Shown piece by piece: positions 1-7,461 of a stretch of DNA of 7,678 bases. The DNA lies in the NCBI GenBank assembly GCA_002413395.1, contig DHWX01000084.1, forward strand, positions 1 through 7,678. Reading direction: 5' to 3'. The notes below the pieces were generated by a model, which was not told where the DNA came from, did not search any database, and saw only the letters and a list, made by a program, of their open reading frames with translations. This DNA comes from Polaromonas sp. UBA5171. GTDB taxonomy: Bacteria; Pseudomonadota; Gammaproteobacteria; Burkholderiales; Burkholderiaceae_C. Position 1 is the first letter of the stretch, and each line of letters opens with the position of its first letter. Made by a program: the position numbers and the translations under genes.

Positions 1-486
<486 letters not shown>

Positions 487-610
487 GCCCGGATTATCGG
501 CGGCGGCGTCAATCCCGCCGAAAACAGGGCATTCGTCCATGCATCACGCTGCCGCTGACCATGCGTCATTCAAAAACAGCACAATCAGGGTTAGACGCAA
601 AGGAAAACGC
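487..610. promoter_or_regulatory. Divergent dbpA/gor intergenic region
   Basis: This 124-base gap separates two divergently transcribed genes and must hold both promoters. On the gor side an AAAGGA Shine-Dalgarno sequence (599-604) sits 6 bases before the ATG at 611 and fixes that start. The open frame continues upstream to 428, but that part overlaps dbpA on the opposite strand and has no family similarity. On the dbpA side, a -10-like GATAAT (minus strand, 493-498) ends only 6 bases before the dbpA ATG. A TTGACG (minus strand, 507-512) is only 8 bases from it, too close to be a paired -35. I see no convincing complete sigma-70 promoter for either gene. Confidence 0.5.
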
Positions 611-1978
611 ATGCAAATTTTTGACATTGATCTTTTCGTGATTGGTGGCGGCAGTGGCGGCGTGCGCGCCGCGCGGCAGGCGGCTCAGCGCGGTGCCCGG
701 GTGGCATTGGCCGAAATGGCTCAAATGGGCGGCACCTGTGTCAACGTCGGCTGCATCCCGAAAAAACTTTACAGCTACGCCGCCCATTACGCTGAGAGCT
801 TTGAGGAATCGCACGGGTTCGGCTGGGTCGGCGAAGCACCGCGGCTGGACTGGGAGCTTCTGAAAACCAATCGCGCCCGCGAAATTTCGCACCTCAATGG
901 CATCTATCTCGCGCTGCTCAAGGGTGCGGGCGTGCAGATCATCGAAGGCCGGGCGACGCTGGTGGATGCACACACGGTGGATGTCGGCGGCAAACAGTAC
1001 CGTGCCAAAACCATCCTGATCGCCACCGGCGGCAAGCCCAGCGTGCCCGAAGTGACGGGCCGCGAGCACGTCATCACCTCCAATGAGATCTTTGACCTGT
1101 CGCCATTCCCCAAGCGCCTGCTGGTCGTGGGCGGCGGCTACATCGCCTGCGAATTCGCCTCCATTTTCAATGGACTCGGTTCGAAAGTGGTACAGCTTTA
1201 CAGGAGGGCGCAAGTGCTGCGCGGTTTTGACGACGATGTGCGCACCTTCATTGCCGGCGAAATGATCAAGACCGGTGTTGACCTGCGGCTCAACGCCGAC
1301 GTGGCGGCGATCGAGCGCACAGCGGGCGGGCTGCAGGTGCAACTGGCGGGTGGCAGCAGCGTCACCGTCGATGCGGTGCTGTATGCGACCGGCCGGGTGC
1401 CCAACATCCAGGGCCTGGGCCTGGATGCCGTTGGAGTCCGGCAAAACGACGAAGGTGCGATTCAGGTGAACGGGCAATACCAAAGCTCGGCACCCTCCAT
1501 CTATGCGCTCGGCGACGTGACGTCGCGCGTGCAACTCACGCCCGTGGCGCTGGGCGAGGCGATGGCGTTGGTGGACCACCTGTTTGGCCCGACGGCAGGC
1601 AAGAAGCCGCGCAACATGAGCTATGAGTTCATTCCCACAGCAGTGTTCACCCATCCCAATATCGGCACCGTGGGCTACACGGAAACCGGCGCCCGTGAGA
1701 AATTCGGCCCCATCACCGTGTATCGCAGCGAGTTCAAACCGCTCAGGCACACACTCAGCGGCAGTAGTGAGCGCACGCTCATGAAACTGGTGGTCGAGGA
1801 TGCGACCGACCGCGTGGTGGGCCTGCACATGGTGGGGCAGGACGCTGGCGAAATCGTGCAGGGATTTGCCGTGGCGATGAAGGCCGGGGCCACCAAGGCA
1901 GTATTTGACAGCACCATCGGTATCCACCCCACAGCCGCTGAAGAATTTGTGACGATGCGCGAGCCCTTCAAAGGATAA
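611..1978 (+). CDS. gor: Glutathione-disulfide reductase (glutathione reductase)
   Basis: This 455-residue flavoprotein disulfide reductase reduces glutathione disulfide with NADPH in the cytoplasm, keeping the glutathione pool reduced. Visible features are the FAD dinucleotide fold GGGSGG (12-17), the redox-active disulfide GGTCVNVGCIPKK (C43 and C48), and a second Rossmann motif GGGYIA (174-179). Arginines R198, R199 and R204 follow that motif where NADPH-specific glutathione reductases carry them; NADH-using dihydrolipoamide dehydrogenases do not. Near the end are the FAD-binding ALGD (299-302) and the catalytic-base motif GIHPTAAEE with H439. Length matches the family (about 450). The NADPH arginines and the spacing at CVNVGC argue for Gor over mercuric reductase or lipoamide dehydrogenase. 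The start follows a good AAAGGA site. The stop is 8 bases before amn, so co-transcription is likely. Confidence 0.95.
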   Translation: MQIFDIDLFVIGGGSGGVRAARQAAQRGARVALAEMAQMGGTCVNVGCIPKKLYSYAAHYAESFEESHGFGWVGEAPRLDWELLKTNRAREISHLNGIYLALLKGAGVQIIEGRATLVDAHTVDVGGKQYRAKTILIATGGKPSVPEVTGREHVITSNEIFDLSPFPKRLLVVGGGYIACEFASIFNGLGSKVVQLYRRAQVLRGFDDDVRTFIAGEMIKTGVDLRLNADVAAIERTAGGLQVQLAGGSSVTVDAVLYATGRVPNIQGLGLDAVGVRQNDEGAIQVNGQYQSSAPSIYALGDVTSRVQLTPVALGEAMALVDHLFGPTAGKKPRNMSYEFIPTAVFTHPNIGTVGYTETGAREKFGPITVYRSEFKPLRHTLSGSSERTLMKLVVEDATDRVVGLHMVGQDAGEIVQGFAVAMKAGATKAVFDSTIGIHPTAAEEFVTMREPFKG

Positions 1979-1986
1979 GCCCGGCC

Positions 1987-3486
1987 ATGCCCTACCTGCC
2001 ACCCTTCATTGCCCCCACCCGCTACACCGACCCGGCCGCCGCGCTGGCGCAGGTGCGGCTGATCTATGACCAGCAGATCGCCCATTTGCGCGATGCCATG
2101 CAGCGCTACGTGGCCGGTGAAACGCTGCCCGGCCATGTGCGTGCCTGCTACCCGTTCGTGCGGATTCACACCAAAACGGTGGCGCGTGCGGTTCTTGAAA
2201 CACCAGATATTTCACAGCTCAGTTATGGCTTTGTGGCCGGCCCGGGTCACTTTGAAACCACGCTGACGCAGCCCGACCTGTATGAGCACTATTACCTGGA
2301 GCAATTCCGGCTGTTGCTGCAAAACCATGAGGTGGCGCTGGAGGTAGGCAGCAGCACGCAGCCCATTCCGATTCATTTTTCGTTTGCGGAGAACGACCAC
2401 ATAGAAGGCACGATGAATGCCGCTCGCCGCATGTTGATGCGCGATGTGTTTGATTTGCCCGATCTGGCCGCCATGGACGATGGCATCGCCAACGGCACCT
2501 ACGAACCACGGCCCGGCGAGCCCCAACCGCTGTCTCTGTTCACAGCGGCGCGGGTTGATTATTCGTTGCAGCGCCTGCGCCACTACACCGGCACCTCGCC
2601 GCACTGGTTCCAGAACTTCGTGCTGTTTACCAACTACCAGTTTTACATCGACGAGTTCGTGCGCCTGGGTCACGAGGCCATGGCCAACCCGAACAGCGAG
2701 TACATCGCCTTTGTGGAGCCCGGCAATGTGGTGACGCACCGCACCGGCCTGCCGCTGCAGCCCGGCGATGAAATGGGCACGGTGCCGCCGCGCCTGCCAC
2801 AGATGCCGGCCTACCATCTGCTGCGTACCGATCGCAGCGGCATCACCATGGTCAACATTGGCGTCGGCCCGGCCAATGCAAAAAACATCACCGACCACAT
2901 CGCCGTGCTGCGGCCGCATGCCTGGATCATGCTCGGCCATTGCGCCGGCCTGCGCAACAGCCAGCAACTCGGCGACTATGTGCTGGCCCACGGCTATGTG
3001 CGCGAGGACCACGTGCTCGACGAAGAGCTGCCGCTGTGGGTGCCGATTCCGGCGCTGGCTGAAATCCAGAAAGCGCTGGAGCAGGCGGTGCAAGACGTGA
3101 CGCAGGCTGTCGGCCCTGATCTCAAGCGCATCATGCGGACCGGCACGGTGGCTTCGACCGACAACCGCAATTGGGAGTTGCTGCCCGCCAATCAGCCACA
3201 GCGACGATTCAGCCAGAGCCGAGCGATCGCACTCGACATGGAGAGCGCCACCATTGCCGCCAACGGATTCCGCTTTCGCGTGCCTTATGGCACCCTGCTG
3301 TGCGTGAGCGACAAGCCGCTGCACGGCGAGATCAAGCTGCCGGGCATGGCCAACCACTTTTACCGCGAGCGAGTGGACCAGCACTTGCGCATCGGCATTC
3401 GCGCGATTGAACTGCTGCGCGCCGAGGGCCTCAGCCAGTTGCACAGCCGCAAGCTGCGCAGTTTTTCGGAAGTGGCGTTCCAGTAG
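1987..3486 (+). CDS. amn: AMP nucleosidase
   Basis: This 499-residue enzyme hydrolyses AMP to adenine and ribose 5-phosphate, a purine salvage and adenylate-level control step in the cytoplasm. The N-terminal half matches the AMP-nucleosidase-specific domain (around residues 15-190, including GFVAGPGHFETTLTQPDLY at 81-99). The C-terminal half is a nucleoside-phosphorylase-like fold: NIGVGPANAKN (290-300), GHCAGLRNSQQLGDY (317-331), the ribose-binding LDMESATIAA (416-425), and CVSDKPLHGEIKLPG (439-453), nearly the same as I recall for E. coli Amn. Length is close to the E. coli enzyme (about 480). It starts 8 bases after the gor stop with only a weak AGGA inside the end of gor upstream, which fits translation following gor. 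E. coli Amn is allosterically activated by MgATP and inhibited by phosphate; whether this holds here cannot be seen. Confidence 0.95.
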   Translation: MPYLPPFIAPTRYTDPAAALAQVRLIYDQQIAHLRDAMQRYVAGETLPGHVRACYPFVRIHTKTVARAVLETPDISQLSYGFVAGPGHFETTLTQPDLYEHYYLEQFRLLLQNHEVALEVGSSTQPIPIHFSFAENDHIEGTMNAARRMLMRDVFDLPDLAAMDDGIANGTYEPRPGEPQPLSLFTAARVDYSLQRLRHYTGTSPHWFQNFVLFTNYQFYIDEFVRLGHEAMANPNSEYIAFVEPGNVVTHRTGLPLQPGDEMGTVPPRLPQMPAYHLLRTDRSGITMVNIGVGPANAKNITDHIAVLRPHAWIMLGHCAGLRNSQQLGDYVLAHGYVREDHVLDEELPLWVPIPALAEIQKALEQAVQDVTQAVGPDLKRIMRTGTVASTDNRNWELLPANQPQRRFSQSRAIALDMESATIAANGFRFRVPYGTLLCVSDKPLHGEIKLPGMANHFYRERVDQHLRIGIRAIELLRAEGLSQLHSRKLRSFSEVAFQ

Positions 3487-3572
3487 AGTCTTTTTCCATT
3501 TTTTTACGATTTCGTTTTGCTACTTTCCTGATAGCCATGGCTACGCGATTTTTTGGGTAGGAAATAAAACAC
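3487..3572. promoter_or_regulatory. T-rich gap between amn and the sensor kinase gene
   Basis: This 86-base gap is clearly richer in A and T than the genes on either side. It has T-runs at 3491-3495 and 3500-3506, and a 12-base palindrome TAGCCATGGCTA (3532-3543) followed six bases later by TTTTTT (3549-3554). The palindrome could fold only as a 4-bp stem with a 4-base loop, so it is a poor terminator and could equally be an operator. A likely ribosome site AGGA (3559-3562) lies 10 bases before the kinase ATG. The kinase-regulator promoter should be here, but I cannot name a confident -35/-10 pair. Confidence 0.4.
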
Positions 3573-5378
3573 ATGTTTTTGTTTCGCCAAGTTCTCCGGC
3601 TTGGGGCCTTGTTGATGGGCGTGGGCTTGCTGCTTCATCCATCCCTTGTCGTCGCTAGCAATACAGCCACAGTACGGATCGGCGTGCTGGCCTATAAAGG
3701 CGCCGAGGCGGTACAGGATGATTGGTCCTACGTCAGGAATTGGCTTGAAGCCAGCATTCCGGGCCATCGTTTCGTTCTGCTTGATTTCGACCAAGCCGGG
3801 CTGACGCGTGCGGCGCATGAACGGACCATTGATTTCGTCATCACCGGCAGCGGCCATTATGTCGCCCTCGAACATAGCGTAGGCGCCAGTCGCATCGCGA
3901 CCATCGAGTCGCCTTGGGCCCTGTCGCCAAGGCAATCGATAGGATCGGCCATCGTGGTGCGCGACGATGCGCACTTGCATACATTGGCCGATTTGGCCGG
4001 CAAGCATGTGCTGGCGGTCGGCCCGGATGCGTTCGGCGGTTACCAGATCGCTGCACGCGAATTGCTGGAGGCCGGTGTCGATCCTGAGCGTGATCTCTCC
4101 AATCTGCAGTTTACGGGTTTCCCGATTCAAAAAATCGTGCAGGCAGTTCGCGCAGGCCGAGCCGACGCCGGCATTATTCCCACCTGCCTGCTTGAGCAGA
4201 TGATCCGCAGCGGCGAGATCGCCGCCGGAGAGTTGCGTGTGCTGGCGCCGATCGCCACCAAGGGCTTCCAGTGCCAAACATCGTCACGCTTATACCCGGA
4301 CTGGCCGATTGCCGCCTTGCCTCATACCCCGGCGGAACTGTCCAAGCAAGTGGCCATCGCCTTGTTGCGCATGCCGCGTACCGCGGATGGCTATAGTTGG
4401 GCCGTACCCGCCGATTATCAGGTTGTCGACGAGCTGTCCCGTGAACTGAAAATCGGCCCCTATGCCTATTTTCGTCAATGGACCTTCGAGGGCTTGCTGC
4501 GGCTCTACTGGGGCTGGCTGCTACTGATTCTGGCTCTGTTGGTCGTTTGGGCGGTGCATACCGTGCGGGTCGAATACCTGGTGAGCCAGCGCACCCGCGC
4601 GCTACGCGACGCGCAGGAGGAGCAGCGCCGCATGGCAGAAGAGGCGGGCTTGCGCCAAACCATGCTCGACCATGCCGCGCGGCTCGCCATCCTTGGTGAA
4701 ATGGCAAGCGCGATCGCGCACGAGTTGAATCAGCCGCTGGCGGCGATCCGCAATTTCGCCCGCGGCATGGCACGGCGCATTACGGCAGGCCGATTGGAAC
4801 AGGGGCCTCTGCTGGAAGGAACCAGCGAAATTGTCACGCAGAGCGAGCGGGCGGCAAGCATCATTCGCAACATCCGCGCTTTCGCCCAAAAAAGGGTATC
4901 CGAACAGAAGTCGGTCGATCTGATAGCTGTCCTGGGCGAAGCCATCGCCCTGTTTGCCGGCACTCATCCAGAAGCACATGTTATTTGGCGGCCCACCGCC
5001 ATTCAGGAGTCGGCCAAGGTGATGGCCGATCCCCTGCAGATCCAGCAGGTCATGCTCAATCTACTGAAAAATGCACTGGATGCGCAGCAGACTGCCGGCC
5101 ATGCACAGGAGCCGATCGAGGTGCAGTTCCGGGTGGAAGCCCGCGCCTATCTCATCACCGTGCGCGATTCCGGTTGCGGCCTTAAGCCTGAACAGTTCGC
5201 ACGCTTGTTCGAACCGTTCTACACGACCAAACCCGAGGGCCTCGGCCTGGGCTTGTCGCTTAGTAAAGGCATTATCGAATCGCTTGGGGGAACGCTGTCG
5301 GCAGTGGCAAATGCCGACAATGCAGGGCTGGCGGTATGGTTCAGCCTGCCGAGGGAAGAATCACAGGAAGAAATATGA
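3573..5378 (+). CDS. TtrS-like membrane sensor histidine kinase with PhnD-type periplasmic ligand-binding domain
   Basis: This 601-residue kinase probably detects a small periplasmic solute and phosphorylates the regulator encoded next to it. Residues 1-28 form a signal peptide (likely cut after VVA). Residues about 33-290 resemble phosphonate/phosphate-type periplasmic binding proteins, including TVRIGVLAYKG (33-43), GYQIAARELLEAGVDP (156-171) and FQCQTSSRLYPDWP (232-245). One membrane helix (about 311-329) leads into a charged, probably coiled-coil linker (333-365). The kinase core has the H-box AHELNQPLAAIRNF (H383), N-box LNLLKNALDA (N500), G1 DSGCG (532-536), F-box LFEPFYTT and G2 GLGLGLS (556-562). 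This order matches TtrS (tetrathionate) and the related thiosulfate sensor ThsS. No PAS domain is seen. C205 and C234 are the only cysteines in the periplasmic part. The ligand is unproven, so no gene symbol is given. Confidence 0.85.
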   Translation: MFLFRQVLRLGALLMGVGLLLHPSLVVASNTATVRIGVLAYKGAEAVQDDWSYVRNWLEASIPGHRFVLLDFDQAGLTRAAHERTIDFVITGSGHYVALEHSVGASRIATIESPWALSPRQSIGSAIVVRDDAHLHTLADLAGKHVLAVGPDAFGGYQIAARELLEAGVDPERDLSNLQFTGFPIQKIVQAVRAGRADAGIIPTCLLEQMIRSGEIAAGELRVLAPIATKGFQCQTSSRLYPDWPIAALPHTPAELSKQVAIALLRMPRTADGYSWAVPADYQVVDELSRELKIGPYAYFRQWTFEGLLRLYWGWLLLILALLVVWAVHTVRVEYLVSQRTRALRDAQEEQRRMAEEAGLRQTMLDHAARLAILGEMASAIAHELNQPLAAIRNFARGMARRITAGRLEQGPLLEGTSEIVTQSERAASIIRNIRAFAQKRVSEQKSVDLIAVLGEAIALFAGTHPEAHVIWRPTAIQESAKVMADPLQIQQVMLNLLKNALDAQQTAGHAQEPIEVQFRVEARAYLITVRDSGCGLKPEQFARLFEPFYTTKPEGLGLGLSLSKGIIESLGGTLSAVANADNAGLAVWFSLPREESQEEI

Positions 5379-5998
5379 ACGAACGCGATGCCGTGCTTTT
5401 TGTGGTTGACGATGATGCGGCGATGCGCCGCTCGCTCGCCTACCTGTTCGACTCGGCGGGCTGGCGCGTGGCGTCTTTCGAGTCGGCGCATGACTTTCTC
5501 GACCGTTACGACGGGTCTGTGCCGGGCTGCCTGGTGCTCGACGTGCGCATGCCCCTGATGAGCGGATTGGAACTGCAACAAACGCTCAAGGATCATGGTG
5601 TCCACCTGCCCATCATCTTTCTGACCGGCCACGGTGATTTGGCCATGGCGGTACAGGCGATGAAAACCGGCGCCTGCGACTTTCTCGAAAAACCGTGCAA
5701 GGATCAGGTATTGCTTGATGCGGTGACGCGCGCGGTGCAGCGCAGCATCAAGGACTGCCGGATAAGTACGCAATCCCACGCCGCGCAAAGCGCGCTGGCG
5801 GCGTTGACCGCGCGCGAGCGCGAGGTGGCGGAGTTGATGGCCGCCGGCAAGCCCAACAAAATCATCGCCCGCGAGTTGGCCATCAGCGACAAGACCGTCC
5901 AGGTGCACCGCCATAACACGATGGAAAAGCTGGGCGTGCATTCGGCGGCGGAAATCACCCAACTGTTGATGGCGGCAAAAACGGGGCCATCGTGGTGA
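5375..5998 (+). CDS. TtrR/FixJ-like response regulator (receiver plus LuxR-type HTH)
   Basis: This 207-residue cytoplasmic DNA-binding regulator is the likely partner of the preceding kinase. Its ATG overlaps the kinase stop in an ATGA, the usual sign of coupled translation. The receiver domain has the acidic pair in FVVDDD (D12, D13), phospho-acceptor D56 in VLDVRMPLMSG, T84 in FLTGHGD and K106 in FLEKPCK. The FLTGHGD and FLEKP signatures are typical of the FixJ/TtrR subgroup. After a short linker (about 125-142) comes a GerE/LuxR helix-turn-helix, LTARERE (144-150) through NKIIARELAISDKTVQVHRHNTMEKL (161-186). The start at 5375 is preferred over an in-frame ATG at 5336 because it gives the canonical receiver N-terminus and follows AGGAAG (5365-5370). 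Its targets are probably activated when it is phosphorylated, but no tetrathionate reductase or other obvious target operon is in the window. Confidence 0.9.
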   Translation: MNERDAVLFVVDDDAAMRRSLAYLFDSAGWRVASFESAHDFLDRYDGSVPGCLVLDVRMPLMSGLELQQTLKDHGVHLPIIFLTGHGDLAMAVQAMKTGACDFLEKPCKDQVLLDAVTRAVQRSIKDCRISTQSHAAQSALAALTAREREVAELMAAGKPNKIIARELAISDKTVQVHRHNTMEKLGVHSAAEITQLLMAAKTGPSW

Positions 5999-6005
5999 AG
6001 CGCGG

Positions 6006-6019
6006 CCGGCTGTCGCCGG
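6006..6019. terminator. Weak hairpin in the convergent gap, possible bidirectional terminator
   Basis: CCGGC-TGTC-GCCGG forms a 5-bp all-GC stem with a 4-base loop in the 42-base gap between the response regulator stop and the bestrophin stop. The location suits a shared terminator, but neither strand has a T-run after it, so intrinsic termination is doubtful. Confidence 0.25.
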
Positions 6020-6040
6020 ACACGGCGGGTTCGCCAGCCT

Positions 6041-6982
6041 TCACATCAGACAATAATTGACTGGCGTCAGCGCCGGTGGTATCACCGTCTCGCCGATGGA
6101 TTCCCGCAGGTTGATCTCTATCGTCCGACACAGGGTGTCAAGCGGCAAATCGTTCTCGTTCAGGCCAAAGGGCTCTTCGATCTCGTCGCCCAGCGCATCC
6201 AAGCCAAAAAAGGTGTAGGCGACGATCGCCACCACGCCTGGCGTCATGAATCCGATGGAGTCGACCAGGCCAAAAGGCAGGAGGAAACAATAAAGATATG
6301 CCGTGCGATGCAACAGCAGGGTGTAAGAAAACGGGATTGGGGTCGTTTTAATGCGCTCGCAACCGATACCTACTGCCACCATGGAGGACAAGGTCGTGTC
6401 GATGACTGCAGCCAAACATCCGTCGATCCGGCCTTCCTTGACGCATTGACCCAGATCTACTCCCATCTGGAGCATCAGAAAGTTCGGACTATTCATCGTC
6501 TGTCCCATCTGTCTCCCTTCTTCCTCCCGAAGGAGCCCGTTCAATTCGCCGGCTTCCCGGGTATCGCGCAAGCGATGCCGCAGCGCGTGCGCATAAGCGA
6601 TGGCACGGTAAATCATCCTGACGCGGACGTCGGTTAAGCCAAGACTTGCACTAAAGGGCTTGGGCTGCTGAATCAGACTCTGGCATTGCCGAGTGAAATT
6701 TTGGGTATCCGCTACCAACTGGCCCCAAAGCTTACGGCCTTCCCAATATCGGTCATAGGCGGCGTTATTGCGAAAACCCAAAAAAATTGCCAATGGCAGG
6801 CCGATCAGGGTGAACGGAATTGCGGTCAGGGTAATCTTGAACTTGAACAGAGTGCCATGAACAACCGTCACCACAATGGCGAGCGCGGTATTCACAAGCA
6901 AGACTTTCCAAATCCTCGATAGAACCGATCCCTTCAGCACAAAAAACAGACCCAGCCCGGACGGACGATCGCGCACGATCAT
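6041..6982 (-). CDS. Bestrophin-family ion channel (bacterial RFP-TM / YneE-like protein)
   Basis: This 313-residue inner-membrane protein belongs to the bacterial bestrophins, pentameric ion channels with four membrane helices per subunit. Likely helices are at about 28-44, 53-71, 221-242 and 244-261. Family signatures are the N-terminal MIVRDRP and GSVLSRIW, FLGFRNNAAYDRYWEGRKLWG (67-87) after helix 2, CERIKTTPIPFSY (208-220) before helix 3, and the acidic GDEIEEPFG (265-273), equivalent to the calcium-clasp region of animal bestrophins. By recalled alignment to the Klebsiella channel KpBest, whose neck residues are I62, I66 and F70, this protein has L62, I66 and F70. KpBest conducts cations, so a sodium channel is possible; the physiological role is unknown. 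The open frame extends to 7030, but the start at 6982 is chosen because it has a strong AGAGGAG site and gives the family N-terminus. The gene is convergent with the two-component pair. Confidence 0.88.
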   Translation of the reverse strand: MIVRDRPSGLGLFFVLKGSVLSRIWKVLLVNTALAIVVTVVHGTLFKFKITLTAIPFTLIGLPLAIFLGFRNNAAYDRYWEGRKLWGQLVADTQNFTRQCQSLIQQPKPFSASLGLTDVRVRMIYRAIAYAHALRHRLRDTREAGELNGLLREEEGRQMGQTMNSPNFLMLQMGVDLGQCVKEGRIDGCLAAVIDTTLSSMVAVGIGCERIKTTPIPFSYTLLLHRTAYLYCFLLPFGLVDSIGFMTPGVVAIVAYTFFGLDALGDEIEEPFGLNENDLPLDTLCRTIEINLRESIGETVIPPALTPVNYCLM

Positions 6983-6989
6983 ATTGGCA

Positions 6990-6996
6990 CTCCTCT
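6990..6996 (-). promoter_or_regulatory. Ribosome binding site that decides the bestrophin start
   Basis: On the minus strand AGAGGAG lies 7 bases before the ATG at 6982. The upstream in-frame ATG at 7030 would add 16 lysine/arginine-rich residues with no family counterpart, so this site sets the start. Confidence 0.75.
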
Positions 6997-7064
6997 TTCT
7001 ACGCCGACCTTGGCCGACCATTCTTTTCAATCAAACGCTTGCAACCGGTGCTGGCATCAAAGCA

Positions 7065-7081
7065 AGGATCATGGTGATCCT
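7065..7081. repeat. Perfect inverted repeat AGGATCA-TGG-TGATCCT upstream of the bestrophin gene
   Basis: Two exact 7-base arms (7065-7071 and 7075-7081) are separated by TGG, 83 bases upstream of the bestrophin start. No T-run follows on either strand, so a terminator is unlikely. A dimeric regulator's operator is possible but unsupported. The surrounding stretch 6997-7240 holds no gene I can recognise. A 30-codon open frame on the plus strand ending at 7168 matches nothing I know. Confidence 0.35.
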
Positions 7082-7240
7082 ACCCCGAGTTGCTGCATCA
7101 ACTTCTGGCTGGCATCGGGCTGCGCGCGGCACTGTTGCCGATATCTGGCCCAAGGTCAATGGGTGATTGACTCCTTACTTGGGGCCGGCGCGGTTTGTGC
7201 GCGAGTGCAGCTGGTTTAATTTACTCGCCAGCGAGGCGGC

Positions 7241-7360
7241 CAGTTTCGCCAGAATGGCCGCCACGCGCTCATGCGTGGGGTTGCCGTAGCGCGTGTAGAA
7301 CCCGGGGTGGCGCGGCACATTCGCCATTTCGGAAAAGGTCTTGGGATCACTGGCTTTGAA
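7241..7360 (-). pseudogene. Remnant of a PLP-dependent trans-sulfuration enzyme (Cys/Met metabolism family), cut by an IS
   Basis: Forty minus-strand codons read as the N-terminal region of a cystathionine gamma-synthase / methionine gamma-lyase type enzyme. The key block is FYTRYGNPTHERVAAILAKL, whose Tyr and Arg (residues 22 and 24 of the fragment) correspond to the pair that binds the PLP phosphate of the neighbouring subunit. The preceding part (FKASDPKTFSEMANVP) also fits the family. Nothing of the PLP-lysine core follows: after LAKL the similarity stops, and the frame ends at 7175 after unrelated residues. On the upstream side, where the protein's N-terminus should be, the sequence becomes the end of an insertion sequence at about 7361. 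The fragment is too short to function. Which member of the family it was cannot be told. Confidence 0.72.
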
Positions 7361-7392
7361 AGGGCGTTGTTGAATAATCCTATTTCCGGCAG

Positions 7393-7425
7393 TTGACATG
7401 GCATAAACCGGCCACAAGCTAGACT
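7393..7425 (+). promoter_or_regulatory. Candidate transposase promoter
   Basis: A perfect -35 hexamer TTGACA (7393-7398) is followed by AAGCTA (7416-7421) at a 17-base spacing or TAGACT (7420-7425) at 21 bases; neither is a good -10. The start codon of the transposase lies about 40 bases downstream. The -35 is convincing; the -10 is not. Confidence 0.4.
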
Positions 7426-7461
7426 GGGCGCCAGTTTCAACTGACTTAGCGAGGTCACCAT

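Noticed and set aside
566..2002. A 478-codon open frame on the minus strand opposite gor
   Set aside because: It lies wholly antisense to a clearly recognisable gor; its His/Arg/Ala-rich translation matches no family and is the usual mirror of GC-rich codon use.
2212..3444. A 410-codon open frame on the minus strand opposite amn
   Set aside because: It is antisense to amn, has a His- and Gln-rich composition with no motifs, and no ribosome site context of note.
5219..5962. 247-codon minus-strand frame opposite the response regulator
   Set aside because: Shadow of the regulator and the kinase end; no recognisable domain.
6983..7030. 16-residue N-terminal extension of the bestrophin
   Set aside because: Basic residues without family counterpart; the strong AGAGGAG site favours 6982.
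7010..7219. Small plus-strand open frames between the bestrophin and the remnant
   Set aside because: No ribosome site, no recognisable motif and odd Cys/His/Trp-rich composition; probably non-coding.
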